From: Whitmania pigra
Taxonomy: Eukaryota > Annelida > Clitellata > Hirudinida > Haemopidae
Assembly (NCBI GenBank): GCA_021613335.1
Contig: JAJTWR010000236.1
Coordinates: forward strand, 151,501-215,500
Length of the DNA: 64,000 bases
Reading direction: 5' to 3'
The notes beneath the pieces are model-generated. The model saw nothing but the letters and a program-made list of their open reading frames with translations. It made no database searches and was not told the DNA's origin. This document shows, piece by piece, positions 1 to 11,467 of the stretch (position 1 is the stretch's first letter; the number at the start of each line of letters is the position of its first letter). A program made the translations under genes and the position numbers.

Positions 1-281
1 ATGACTAGAATCCTGAATTAATTTAATTACAAACTAGTGTAATACTTTCACAATGACAATAAATAAATTAATAAGTAAACAAAAAAATTAACAAAGTAAC
101 ATAGTAACTATCTTCAAAACAACATGCTCACATCACATTAATGATTGTTGACAAGTCTAAACAACATCCAGCAATATATAATTATTAATTTGTAATAATA
201 AGTGAAGTTAAGAAATCAGTTATGATAATAATAAAATAATAGTAATAATAATAATAATAATAATAATCAATTACGTCTTAC

Positions 282-1559
282 GCGAACGATGCTCCGACAG
301 CAACTGACACAGCGCTTCCTCCTGAACTTCCTCCGGCAATTACCCAACTATCATCATCATAACCACCATCCTTTCCGGCATCATTACCATCACCACAACC
401 TGTCTTTTCCTTCTTGCCAACTTCTTCCGTCACAAAACTCCAAGGATTCTTGACTGGACCAAAGGCCCCATCTACCGATCCACATCTGTAGTTGAACGTG
501 ATTGGTGGATAAAAATAGATGAGGAGACAGGATAGATGCTTATTTGGTCATACCTAGTTGCGATAATTAATGAATTTATTTATTACTGCATTATTAACTT
601 GTCACTAATTGTTATTTGTTAAAATATTAGTTAATAAATTGTTTTTTTAATGATAAGCTAATAAATTATTTGTAATAAATGAAAATAAGCATTTTTCCCT
701 TATGTTAATAATTAAGTTGGCTCAGTCACTAAACTATGTGCAGTCAGTCTTAAAGGCATAAGATAACAGGTTTACAGCTTTAGTTATAAATAATAATAAA
801 ATGATATTAATTGCAAAACATTTAATATAAAAAATGGTTGCAAATAAATTGTTTAAGCCAAAGAATCAGAAACCTGACACCAACCCCATGGCAAATTCAT
901 CCATGTTAGTTTTGCCAATAATGATGGATCCATTGTTGATAAGTTTTTCAACAACTGTGGCATTGTAAGGGGGAACGTAATCCTTGAGCATCAACGAGGC
1001 GCAAGTCGTGCGAATGTTTTTCGTGCTGAAGTTATCCTTCACTGACACCGGAATGCCATGAAATGGCTGATCTGAGTGCATATGAAGTGAACATTTATTC
1101 ATTCAAGCAGATGAACTAACAAGTAGTAACTTTGTGATTTTTAAGAACAAGCTCCATCAACTGATCATGTTGTTGATGGCAACTTTGTATTTTAATCATT
1201 ATTAGTTCTTTATAACAACATGCAAAAGGGAAAATGAAAAGATAGATGGATGGATGGTAGGAGGGATAACATCATAAAATTAAAATTTACTTTAGAATGG
1301 CCAAAACTGACATTTAACCAATATTTGTAGACAAATAAAAATCATGTTGCTTGTATTGCATGAATTTACATAAAACTAAAAAATTACTTGTTTTGCAAAC
1401 AGAATTCTCAATTTGTTCTGCTTGGTTTCTCGCTACTTCGGGCACCTCAGTTATAAACATGTTTAAAAACCTCAATTTTTCCATTCTTTTTAGACAATCT
1501 TCACACAACTCAGTGACAGAGTATTTGCCCTGCCTGATCAATGCCGTAACCTTAAGCAA
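282..1559 (-). CDS. QRSL1: Glutamyl-tRNA(Gln) amidotransferase subunit A, mitochondrial (5' exons, partial)
   Basis: Three exons, read leftwards: 1388-1559, 885-1071 and 282-485. They join in frame (phases 1 and 2) at GT-AG sites. The protein starts [20 protein letters not shown], as in GatA/QRSL1, and contains the amidase catalytic lysine in [11 protein letters not shown], then [20 protein letters not shown] and [11 protein letters not shown]. The third exon reads [15 protein letters not shown] and ends with the Ser-rich amidase signature GGSSGGSA, which supplies the catalytic serines. The family acts in the mitochondrial GatCAB complex, converting Glu-tRNA(Gln) to Gln-tRNA(Gln). The remaining C-terminal exons must lie left of base 1; bases 1-281 are intron. 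Exon 3 has a lineage-specific Lys/Asp/Gly-rich insert before the signature. Confidence 0.88.
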
Positions 1560-1904
1560 ATTATAATCTTATTGAAACCTAATAAAATTAAAAATCGTAC
1601 ACAAAAACCAACAAAAACCTCAGATATTCTTTTCCCTAACATGGTAATACAAATCAGCAGACAAGGGGACGATATTTGCCAATATCAGTAGAAGTGAAAA
1701 CATGACTCGAATTAAAAGTGGATCTTTGCTTACTTGTTTGTTTTTTTTTTGTTTTTTTTTATAAATCATTTTATTTTGATTACATAAAGGTTGAACAAAA
1801 TTAATTTTTGCAAGCTGATATATTTTTGCTATTAAAATTAATTAATTTTTAGAAAAAGTTTGGCATGATCTTGAATAGTCAGGGAGCCTCTTGAATAATT
1901 GCCG
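1560..1904. other. AT-rich spacer, no gene seen
   Basis: Spacer between the first QRSL1 exon and the start of duplicated segment A. It has T-rich runs near 1740-1760. I see no coding or RNA signal, but a 5' UTR and promoter for QRSL1 would lie here. Confidence 0.4.
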
Positions 1905-2649
1905 AGAGCACTGCTTTAGTTTAATTTTGATTTTGGACCAGACCCTAAAAAAAGTCATCAAGAGAGTCAATTTTAATCAACAGAACCAATCTAAGCGTCT
2001 AAAGTCATCTAAACTAAAAAAACTTTATAATCTTCAAAACGATTGAGAACTTCATTTAAATTTGTGGCAAAATACTTTAATAAACTTTCTTGAAGGCTTT
2101 TAAATTTGTTCTCATTCATAATTAACCCTTACGCATACAAATGTGAATGAAGACGCAAACTCGAAGCTTGTAATTCATTCAAAATTCAAAATATTGTGAG
2201 TGGGTTTTAAAATAATAAAGATTCTTAATAAGGAATATAATAAAAATTGAAGGAGTAATTTAAAGTTTTGAAATGTCATTCCCATTGACGTCATTTCACA
2301 AGATGACTTATTTTTTGCATCTAAAGTCAAAGCTTGGATTGGAACCAAAACAGGAAGGGTGCAAAAACGTGAACGTTCAAAAGAAGTTTCGGCATTTCTT
2401 AATGATGTCATAATAGTACAAATTACATCAAAATCTAGAGAAGCAAAAGCTCTTTGTCCTATCACCCCAATTGAAAGCACCATAAAGAGCGAAGTTAAAT
2501 TAAAACAATTTATTCTGGATCGATATCAGTGCATTCAGCCTCCTGTTGAAGAGTTGTCATAACCGCTGAGTAAATCAATAAATTAAAACACTCAGCAAAA
2601 TTTTATTGACAAAGGATACAACACGTGAACTAAAAACTAATATTCAATA

Positions 2650-3156
2650 ATGGCCCGATTTAGCCAATCAGAGCGACCCACCTTGAATGAGGGCAAAATA
2701 GAACACGAAAACCCGAACCAGCGTGACACAAAAATGTTGCACTTTCGCGAAAACGAAGATCAGACTACGGAAGCGAAATGTTGTTCAAAACATGTTCAAA
2801 AAAGTCCAGCTCCAGGAATACGTTTAGTGATGAGGGATGATTACAAGGAAAAATCAAAGGCAGTTCCAATCCAAGGCTTGGTCGAATATTGGGGACATTT
2901 TCTCAAAATCTCAGTTGAACATAAAAGTTTAATGACTCGTAACATTGGAATTCTGTTTGATTTGGAGCTTCAAATCACTTGCGATGAGGTGTATTTCGCC
3001 ATTCGAGGACTACGTCATTCGAGATGCTGCGCCGGTACGCATATTTACAAACCCGTGTCTAGAACGACGCCGGTGTTAAATATTCATGTATTAGCTAATT
3101 TATGCGTTATTATTGGACCGATGTTTACCGAAAATATGTCACATATATCGTTTTAA
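2650..3156 (+). CDS. Hypothetical 168-residue open frame in duplicated segment A
   Basis: An ATG-started open frame of 168 codons, long for such AT-rich DNA. The N-terminal half is charged and the C-terminal third hydrophobic (VLNIHVLANLCVIIG). I recognise no domain. The copy B segment has lost the first two thirds (A bases 2322-2985), so only the tail survives there, in altered frame. It may be an unrecognised gene, a transposon relic or chance. The absence of an intact second copy argues against strong constraint. Confidence 0.25.
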   Translation: MARFSQSERPTLNEGKIEHENPNQRDTKMLHFRENEDQTTEAKCCSKHVQKSPAPGIRLVMRDDYKEKSKAVPIQGLVEYWGHFLKISVEHKSLMTRNIGILFDLELQITCDEVYFAIRGLRHSRCCAGTHIYKPVSRTTPVLNIHVLANLCVIIGPMFTENMSHISF

Positions 3157-3159
3157 TTT

Positions 3160-4068
3160 ATAAAATGTTCTTGTAAATGTGCCGCCTGAACATGACAGAC
3201 TAATAAAGCATCACATACAATGGATCGAGCCATTGTTTTCGTGCCGGAAAGTGTTTCGTTACGGAGATGGTCTCGCCGATAATATATTTTTTAAAATTTA
3301 TTCCTTCATTCTTTCATCTGTTGAACGACCAACGATGCAGAGGAGGTAGCGATGCAAGATGCGTGCAGAAGGTTAAGGTGTGTGAGAATATATAAACTTT
3401 GGTTTTGCTAACATTTAGTTTTAATTATTCCATCACTGAGTAGTGTAGCATCCTGCCGTTGCCCACAGAACTTTCTTTCAATGTTGGGTCTGTAAATAAA
3501 GTGTGGTGTTGTATGACCGTCTCTTAATTATTCAGTACAAAACGCAAACTTTTACGTTTGAGAATTTTAGTTTTAATCATAAATTCCATTTTCTTGAACC
3601 ATTTCCGCAATTTTTGAACGTGGTAGCATAGAAATTTTCTCAAAATTCTAAATAGCAGTAATAGTAGAATACATGAGCCTGGCGGTAGAATTGTTGATAA
3701 GATTCTTTAAAGCTGTGATAATTTAAAACCTGAGCATTTCTTTGAGGCCACCAAAAGTAGTTCCACGAGAGGGCGTGGATGTAAGCTTTATAGGAAGGTA
3801 ACGGGCACTCTAAAGAATAATTGCACTCAGCACCAGAGTAATTAATCTTTGGAATAAGCTCGATGAGAAAACAATATATTCAGATTAGGTAGAAGTATTT
3901 ATAGTACGACTATCGAAATTTGGATACTGATTTAAAAAGTAGGGGTGGTTTATCACATAGTCTCCTTAAACCTCTATAAATTAATGTTATGTTATCGAGG
4001 TGTATTTTAATCAAATAAATAAACGAGGTGGTACTCAACTGAAAGCACATGCGACCTGAATGTCAAAC
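3160..4068. other. Copy A-specific spacer, no gene seen
   Basis: About 900 bases present only in copy A of the duplication. I see no open frame above 60 codons, no terminal inverted repeats and no RNA motif. It may be an insertion in A or a deletion in B; the ends show no clear target-site duplication. Confidence 0.4.
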
Positions 4069-6732
4069 TGTGAATAAAGAGAGACCACAATTTAAGGAGA
4101 ATTTCTTTCCTTTAAATTTCACATTCATTGAAAATCAAGCGGGAGTTAGCATGCAAATTAATTTTCGCAGAAAAAAGTGTCATTGCATCACGACTAAAAC
4201 AAATCGAATCCGAAATTTTTATTAAATTCAGCAAGATAAATCGAAATCGACATTCCCTCGTTCCTTTTCAGCGCCATCCATTTTCAGCGACTTAATTGAC
4301 CAAGTTCGGCACACTTCTCGACGAACAATCCGTTGGACATACCTCTCAGACAAAAATCATTGGCACACTCCAGTAGAATTTCATTCTGGCGAAAATAAAT
4401 TTAAGTAAAATTAGTTTTTAAATGAATAAATCTGTTTTTACTATAAAATATTGTTCAGTTTATCATAATATACATTCTGTTTTAAATAAAGCTCCCTAAC
4501 ACCTTCAACAATAAAAAGTTTACCTAGAAGATCTTATTTACTTCATTGATAAAAATTCTATTCGTAAAAAAATGATGTCGGAGCAATATTGGCTTAATCT
4601 ACCTTGTTAAATTTCCCATTTTGATATGCTCCGGTAATGAATGAAAAAAGCGCCTAATTAAAAATGTTTTACACCTTTTCAAAGGTTTTATTTGTTTTAG
4701 TGCTTCTGAAAAAAAGAAATCAAAAATTTATTTAACCGATGAAAATAATTTAATAAATTCGACATGATTGCATCACAAGCAACAAAGAAGTGACTTGGAT
4801 GATTAATGGAGTAAGTATTCTAAAAGTATTTTAATCGTCAGACCTGTCATCAGCGGGGTAATCTCTAAGTAAATAATTAAAGTCATTAATTTCACTAAAC
4901 TAATCAACCTTTCAAATAAAATTTACTTCGTATTGGCTCAAGACTTTTTTGGATTCCAGTGCATAGGGATTTGCAAGCTTGGAATATATAGAATTAATCA
5001 GAAAGTGCCCCAATACCCACTTCTTCGGGAGTGAATTAAGAACATTCCATGAAAAAAATGTAATATCACCTATTTATCTATTTATTAAATAGATTAGAGT
5101 CCGTTGCGAGATGCATATTTATAGTTGCGTTAAAAACTAATTTTTATAAAAAATAATTTCAATAATCACTAAATGATGGAAAGTAAAGTTGTTTTTTTTA
5201 TTTATAAAACGGATTTATTGCTGATGTTGTTTATTAAAAAGACAAGGGACCAAGTAATCAAATCTCAAGTACGAGTACTCAAGGTTCAATCAAGAACTTG
5301 TACAAGTCACTAATTTATCTTTCCAATGTCTAAACTTCTAAAAGTGTTTGATTATTATTAAAATTTATGTCTCACATACAACAAAGTTATTTTTTAAAAA
5401 ATGTATTATTATTACTAATATCATAATTATTATTATTGTTATTATTATTAGGAGCAAGACATTACCAAATTATAAATAGCCCTACATAAACTATCTTTTA
5501 GACCGAAAGTTATGGCTTTGCACTCAGATGACAATTTGTGATAAGGTTTGATATTAAGTTTATTTAATAAAATGTAGAAAAAAAATGTCATGTGCACCAT
5601 AGCAACAGTAAGGAAGCCAAAGTTCTTGATTTCATTTTAGACCTACCGCTCTCATGGATTGTCCAATCACGTTAAGATTATTTCAGTCCAACATAACTTG
5701 AATTTGTTGATCAATGAATGTGCCCAAAACATATATTTTTGAAGTAAATGGTAGGTCACCAAAAAACTAATCATGAGGTGCTTGGTATGTTGATCGATGA
5801 AAGAATTTTCACTATCCTCGAAGGTAACCTAGCCAGCGTGCAGGCGAAAAAATGAAACCTAGGAGAAATGGCGGGTTCCGAAACTCACTATAGTGAGTTG
5901 GCTTTTTCCCGTCACTTTTATAACAATTTTTTAAAATGACTATTATATGAAGTGGGGTGCGGACCGTCCCCGGGTTCCCCCCCTACAACCCGAGCCCCCC
6001 GCCCAGCAGTTTTCAGCTAATGACGGGGTAATGACGGTAAATGCGATGCCCGAGTGCAAAGTACGCCATGTCTCATAAAAGTCACTAGTAGCTTAAAATG
6101 ATAAAAAATCTGAAGTTGGTCGAGGCTAAACTCAAACTTTTAAATAATAAAAATTTTATTTTTCGAAATTATATATTTTTCATATTTATTGAATAATTTC
6201 ATCCAAAAAGAATGAATGCGTTCCACGGAATTATCTGACTTTTCCATTTCCTTGAATTTAAATAATTTAATAATCTAAGAATTCAATTTTAGAATTACAG
6301 AAATGACTTGTGCTATTGCTGTTGTACGATATTTTTGTTAAATCATAACCTTATATAATTTAAGTTGAATTTAAAAATCTTGACTTGTCAAGAAGATCAT
6401 ACCGGAGGGAAAATTGCTAAAAAGTTAAAAATGCTCAAGGTTTTACGATTTTTTCATTTGCCACAAAATGACGGAAAGCTTTGAAGCTATTACATTTTAA
6501 TTTACAGTAAATCACTAGTTTATTGTTATCTTGTTACCTAGTAAGTCGTTGAGCTTAAGCAATATCAATTTACTTTTAATTAGTGAAATCAAAACGTTAA
6601 ACTTCACCGTCGTACAAAATTATTTTCAAGTTATTATTTGATGAATGTAGAAACTGGAAGAAAGTAAAATTGATGACACAATGAGTGCAACCCTAATATT
6701 ATTTACGCCTCTTTTACGCCGCAAATGACAAA

Positions 6733-6951
6733 TTACGAAATATTTTTGCTCGGAGCAACCGAGAGAGCACTTAAAATATGACTGTGTCGTCGGTTAATGA
6801 ATAAATGAAAGAACAAATGGCCAAGCACCTCCTCGGGGAAGCACTTGCCACAAGTGACGAGGCACACGTCGACCAGGTCGGGAACTCGACACCACGCACC
6901 ACCCTGAAGGATGATTAGGCCCAGGAAGATCACGTATGCTCTGGAAACCAT
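6733..6951 (-). CDS. Putative secreted Cys-containing peptide, copy A
   Basis: A 72-residue open frame starting MVSRAYVIFLGLIILQGG. The first 21 residues look like a signal peptide (basic residue, hydrophobic core, small residues before Cys/Arg). The mature part has a compact C-x3-C-x2-C motif (VCLVTCGKC), followed by GHLFFHLFINRR. A splice-acceptor-like ttattgcag lies 16 bases before the ATG, so a 5' UTR exon is possible. The frame is kept open in copy B (15997-16215) despite 15 base differences, of which I count 14 as amino-acid changing (11 residues altered). No known family is recognised. Whether it is expressed is unknown. Confidence 0.42.
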   Translation of the reverse strand: MVSRAYVIFLGLIILQGGAWCRVPDLVDVCLVTCGKCFPEEVLGHLFFHLFINRRHSHILSALSVAPSKNIS

Positions 6952-8028
6952 TCTTGAAAGCTTGCTGCAATAATAGTATTATTATCTTGGGTTGCTTGAA
7001 CAAATTATTTCTTAAAACTCGTCATTAAAAACGATGAAATTATAATTTATTTAGAAACTTTTAAGTTTGACTCCAAGTTAAAAGTTGAGTCCTGACTTTT
7101 TAGCTCTTTAAATGTTAAAAATCCGACTCAATTAATAAAGGAAATAATTTATGATTCCAAAATTGACACCAGAAATTGATTATTGTCACTAATTTCTAAT
7201 GCGCTAATGCCAAAAATGAGCTGCAATTAACTGAATCAATAATTTAACTGCTAATTTGTTTTACAAGTAACATTTTTATTGCTTTAAACAATATTAATTG
7301 CTAGACAAAGCTACTACAGACACATTAAGTATACCATTCAAGTAATATGAACAACAAACCTTACTCTGACGAGAACAATTTCTTGATGAAATCTTGAAAG
7401 CGTTTGGGTACGGAATGTCTTATATAAGCTCAGTCCACTGATGCGTGCAATAATTCGCTTTTGAAACATTATTATTGCCCAAAGGCGTCGTCAAAAGTAC
7501 TCTACTAAGTCTCGTTTTGACGTGAGAGTTTGGAAAAAAATTGAGTGAAATGAGGATTTCTTAAAATACGATGGTTGGCCCCAAGAGAATTTCCATAAAG
7601 ATCTGAAAAAATGAAATGGTAAGGAGTGGTGGCGCTTAAAGTCACGAAATTAAAAATGTCATTTTTGTTTGGTATTTCTGAGTTTTCAAAGTGCAGACAT
7701 ATTTATGAAATAATAGTTATGTCATTCATGTGCTTGGAGAAAATATAACTTGAGTGTCCTGCTTGCCCATTATCAATCCACATTACGATTTTTACGGAGT
7801 CTCATGTTGCCATTTCTTATCTCATACCTGGGTGTCTTACTTTAGGATAGTCAGTTCACATCAAATGCGCTTTATGTAGTTATGTGACTTTTAACCTCTG
7901 CGTTTTTAGGATACGTCAGTTTTAAAAATTTGAATAAATTATTAACATCAATAGTCGTCAGAAAATGATTCAGTGAGTTATTCAGGTTTAGGAAATGGCG
8001 AATCAAGCTGAAGCTTCACCAACTGCCA

Positions 8029-8266
8029 ACTTGTCTTCCGCCAGCAGACACTTATATAATATTAAATACTTATATGGTAAAAACCTAGTCTTTAACGTAG
8101 CTGAAGTTAGCAGACACTCAAATTTAATTTATAATGCAAAATTTCAAATTATAATATTTGGAAACTACGTTTCAAATGTATTTCAAAAATGTTTATAAAT
8201 CAATTGACGGAAGATTTTCAAATTTTTGAAGTTATTAGAAATTTGAGGAATTCGTTCAAAAGTCTT
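8029..8266 (+). repeat. Inverted-repeat arm 1
   Basis: Begins just after copy A ends. It is repeated in reverse orientation at 11246-11467, immediately before copy B begins. Shared stretches include gtcttccgccagcagacac and gaggaattcgttcaaaagtc. Arm 1 has about 17 extra bases (ttaaatacttatatg region). The two arms thus bracket the spacer between the duplicated segments. Confidence 0.85.
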
Positions 8267-8394
8267 CTTACTTTACGAAGTTTAGACTGATCAAATAAAT
8301 ATGCATCAAAATGTTTTTAAGATTTCAACTTTGTTTTATAAACATATTCATTTATGGATCTGCATAAATACCAAAAAATCCCAATCTTATTTAT

Positions 8395-9127
8395 ATATTT
8401 ATTTATTTGATTATAGTCCGTTGCATAACTCAGATGATTTGGAGTTTAATTAGTGTTAGTAAGTTAGAAAAAATGAAAAGTATTAGAATAATAATATGCC
8501 TTAATTAATTATAGTAGTAAAATTGTAAAGGGCTTAGAGTAAGCCACTTCTGTTTTTGCAGATCCACCGATAAATGATGTCTGGTTCTGCATTTTCGATG
8601 TCAGTGCTTCTAGGGACGTCCCGGTCGTCCAAAGAGCAATGTCATCGGCATACATGGACAGCTCGACCCCTATTGTTGGTTCCGGCACCGAGTTCATCAT
8701 GATGATGAATAGTAGCGGGCTCAGGATGCTACCCTGTGGGGTTCCGTTCTCTGGGATGACCGGTTCGGAGAGAGAGGATCCAACCCTCACTTGGATACTT
8801 CTGTCCTGCAGGAAATTGTGGATCCACATCAAGGGTCTCCTCTTAATGCCCATCCTTGAGAGTTGCTCGATGATCCCCTTTCTCCAAACCATGTCGAATG
8901 CCTTCTCCATGTCGAGAAAAACTCCGAGAGTCGTCCTTTTCTTGGTCGAGGATGCGGCGATGTCCTGCGTCAGCCTGGCTATGTGATCCATACAGCCACG
9001 TGCTCTTCTGAAGCCCGCTTGGTACTGGCTTAACAGGTTACCGCTCTCTGGAAACCATCTGAGTCTCGTGAAACATCCCAATCCTCGATCGCTAGTATTT
9101 ACATGCTTGAATTTTATCATGTCGAAA
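8395..9127 (-). mobile_element. Truncated non-LTR retrotransposon (Jockey/I-like)
   Basis: Minus-strand reverse-transcriptase fragment followed by a short 3' tail. The tail, read on the minus strand, is tccaaatcatctgagttatg then caacggactataatcaaata with AAAT repeats, ending near 8395. This is the expected order for a 5'-truncated LINE: coding fragment, 3' UTR, simple-repeat tail. The same tail occurs again alone at 9428-9480 and, more diverged, at 54956-55003. No target-site duplication was identified with certainty. Confidence 0.7.
8509..9120 (-). pseudogene. Reverse transcriptase fragment
   Basis: A 203-residue frame with the central RT domain: YQAGFRRARGCMDHIARLTQ (finger region), GVFLDMEKAFDMVWRKGI (motif A Asp), PENGTPQGSILSPLLFI (motif B) and the catalytic box MYADDIALW. 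Downstream thumb, any RNase H and all upstream endonuclease are missing, so the element cannot be active. The motifs place it with arthropod/lophotrochozoan Jockey or I-type LINEs; the exact clade is not decidable by eye. Confidence 0.85.
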
Positions 9128-9427
9128 ATGAACTAAGCTTCCGATATTATGTCTTTGATGAAATCCAATTTGGAAGCCACGGTCGTAAATAGACCCTAAG
9201 CAATTAGATTCGTAAGTATTATAAAGAGTAAGTTCCTAAAGTAGCTTCCTTGCTTAGACAGGCTTTCCGTCCTTTGAAGTATTTGATTTGCTAACTAATA
9301 CTTGTACTTGATCTTTGTCTTAAAATGATTACGCATGAAATTTGAATGTGCCCAATGTCAACCTAATAGGAAGTTGAACCAACAGTTCAGAGAAAGGGGA
9401 ATTTCAGTAAGGAATTGTAGTGAGTGT

Positions 9428-9480
9428 TATTTATTTATTTGATTATAGTCCGTTGCATAACTCAGATGATTTGGACTTTG
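9428..9480 (-). repeat. Solo copy of the LINE 3' tail
   Basis: Near-identical to 8395-8446 (attatagtccgttgcataac then tcagatgatttgga on the plus strand). It lies in the same orientation about 1 kb away with no RT frame next to it. Probably a severely 5'-truncated insertion or a SINE that uses this tail. Confidence 0.65.
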
Positions 9481-9606
9481 TAGAGAGTGTGTTTGTCTTG
9501 TTATATATGTGGATGGGAACGTAATAAAATGTAAATGATTTTATCTGGTATATAAATGCTCCAGATATATAGATCAAATTCTGGTGTTCTGACCTCTTGA
9601 TTTTCT

Positions 9607-10955
9607 GTGTGCTTTACAATTTATTTGACAATGTATTATCCTGAATTTTCTCTAGGTAAAAAAGTTCTTCCTCGTGATGGAAATAGCATGTCTAAATGTG
9701 CATATGTGGCTGAAATGAAAGAGTTCCTCAAGGACAATCCAACAAATTCCCTCAATGAGGAATTTTTGAGGAAATGTTGTGGGGCCCTTCGTCTGAGTTC
9801 AACATTGACCACATTGAGAAATCCCAGGTATTACTGCTTGGCTTATAGAAAGGTGACATTGTGAACTATTTTCCAAACTTCGATCAAGCTAACATTTAAT
9901 TTGCTTTATTTCAGGAACTTGGTTTAGATCAGGCTTAACGTTCAGACTTTAAGTCTACAGCCTGCCGATTTGCTTTTAATGGCCAAGTAAAGGAAGTACT
10001 ATCTAAAGAGCTTGCTATGCACTTTGCAAGGAAGCTTGGGACGGATGGAATCTTGACCTCTGTCGTACTGAGGGAGTTATGTGGTGAACTTGGTTTGCCA
10101 CCAAAGCAATTTATAAAATTAAAAGGTGCTTATAACTATTATAAGGATGAAACTTTACTTAATGATTTTCAGGAATCTCTGTAGGCCAGCAAGCCAGATA
10201 GTCCAGTCGCTGAGAAAAGTTATCGATGAAAAATGTTATCAAGGAAATGAATCACAGGTTTACTACTGAAAACTTTTTAAACCATATATAACTAAGTAAA
10301 GTTAATTATTAAGAAAAATCATGATTTTAAGATAAATGACAAGATGGGTGATGAGGAAACATCCCAAAGAACACTGGAAGAGTCCAATGATACAGTTTGT
10401 TAAGTTATTTTTTTTACTTAATTACTATGAAAAATAAATAAGCCAATTCTTTTTTTTTTAATTAGAGTTTTCAATCTGATAGTGACTCCTTCGCTGAAGT
10501 ATCTCCTGAAAGTGAACTTCCAGTCAGTTAATTGTTTTGTTAATTTAGCATTAATTGAAATTTTTTTAACAAACTGAATCTGAACTTACTGGTTTTGTTT
10601 ACATTTTTAGATTAATGAACCCTTCTTCCTAAAAGAAGTTTCGAAAGGACCCCATTTATTTGAAGTGGATAAGAGTGTTTGGCACTCAATGAAACAGACT
10701 CAAGTCAAAAGGCGCTTCGCAGAGTCTTCATGGCCCGAGCTCTTTATTGGGCCAAGAAAAAAATTTAACCCTTATTGTTCTTTTAATTTTAAGTATCATG
10801 CTGTAGGATCAACAAAAAAAGGATTGCCTTTTAATGCAAGGGCATATTGTGCCTTCACGGATTGCCCAATGAAGCTGGAGCTGAGAATGTTAAATGAAGA
10901 ATCATTGCTTTGCAAGCTTGAGTTCTTATCTGACAAATGTGTTCATAAAGGTTGA
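9607..10955 (+). pseudogene. Decayed gene of unknown family, at least three coding blocks
   Basis: Protein-like stretches in one orientation: about 9640-9850 (KVLPRDGNSMSKCAYVAEMK, then NEEFLRKCCGALRLSSTLTT), about 9920-10190 (KEVLSKELAMHFARKLGTDG) and about 10615-10953 (KRRFAESSWPELFIGPRKKF, then ARAYCAFTDCPMKLELRM). GT and AG sites lie between some blocks, but the middle block contains in-frame stops. I do not recognise the family. The last block's spaced Cys and basic residues hint at a DNA-binding domain of a transposon or host factor, which is only a guess. Confidence 0.4.
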
Positions 10956-10964
10956 ATTTTCGAT

Positions 10965-11243
10965 AAGGTATACATACTTGGAAAGTAGAAATCTTAACGA
11001 ACATTTTGATGCACATTTCTTCAGTCGTAAAGATGTGGTTACTGAGTAGGAGGACTTGTAAGACATTCCATTAATGGAAGGACATCCGCTTAAGATGACT
11101 CGCGATATTTTAAGCACTTATGTTGTTTAAGCACAAATTTATCAACTAATAAGGTATACATATAAAGAAATTGGAAAGTATAAATCTTAACGAACATTTT
11201 GATGCACATTTCATCAGTCGTAAAGATGTGGTTACTGAGTAAC
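10965..11243. repeat. Direct repeat pair of about 90 bases
   Basis: 10965-11050 and 11151-11243 share ttaacgaacattttgatgca and cagtcgtaaagatgtggtta with few changes, about 185 bases apart. Both sit just outside inverted-repeat arm 2. Significance unknown. Confidence 0.75.
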
Positions 11244-11245
11244 AA

Positions 11246-11467
11246 GACTTTTGAACGAATTCCTCAAATTTCTAATAACTTCAAAAATTTGAAAATCTTC
11301 CGACAATTGACTTATAAACATTTTTAAAATGCATTTGAAACAGAGTTTTCTAATATTATAATTTGAAATTAATTAGATTAGAAATTAAATTTAAGTGTCT
11401 GCTAACTTCAGCTACGTTAAAGACTAGGTTTTTACCATTATGTAAGTGTCTGCTGGCGGAAGACAAG
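11246..11467 (-). repeat. Inverted-repeat arm 2
   Basis: Reverse-complement partner of 8029-8266. It ends within a few bases of the left edge of duplicated segment B. Confidence 0.85.

Larger units (their letters stand above)
1905..8020. repeat. Segmental duplication, copy A
   Basis: Direct copy of the segment at 11470-17440. Collinear blocks are 1905-2320 (with 11470-11875), 2987-3140 (with 11885-12028), 4069-5975 (with 12029-15474, which includes a transposon) and about 6590-8020 (with 15870-17440). By eye the block 4602-5950 differs from 14102-15455 at only about half a dozen places, while 4069-4600 differs at roughly a dozen. Copy A has 2322-2985 and 3140-4068, which copy B lacks. Copy B has about 250 bases at 15475-15727 and about 130 near 16380-16520 that A lacks. 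Confidence 0.93.

Noticed and set aside
5400..5460. Short ATT-rich periodic repeats, also at many intronic sites, considered as a CRISPR-like array
   Set aside because: They are plain trinucleotide microsatellites common in AT-rich animal genomes.
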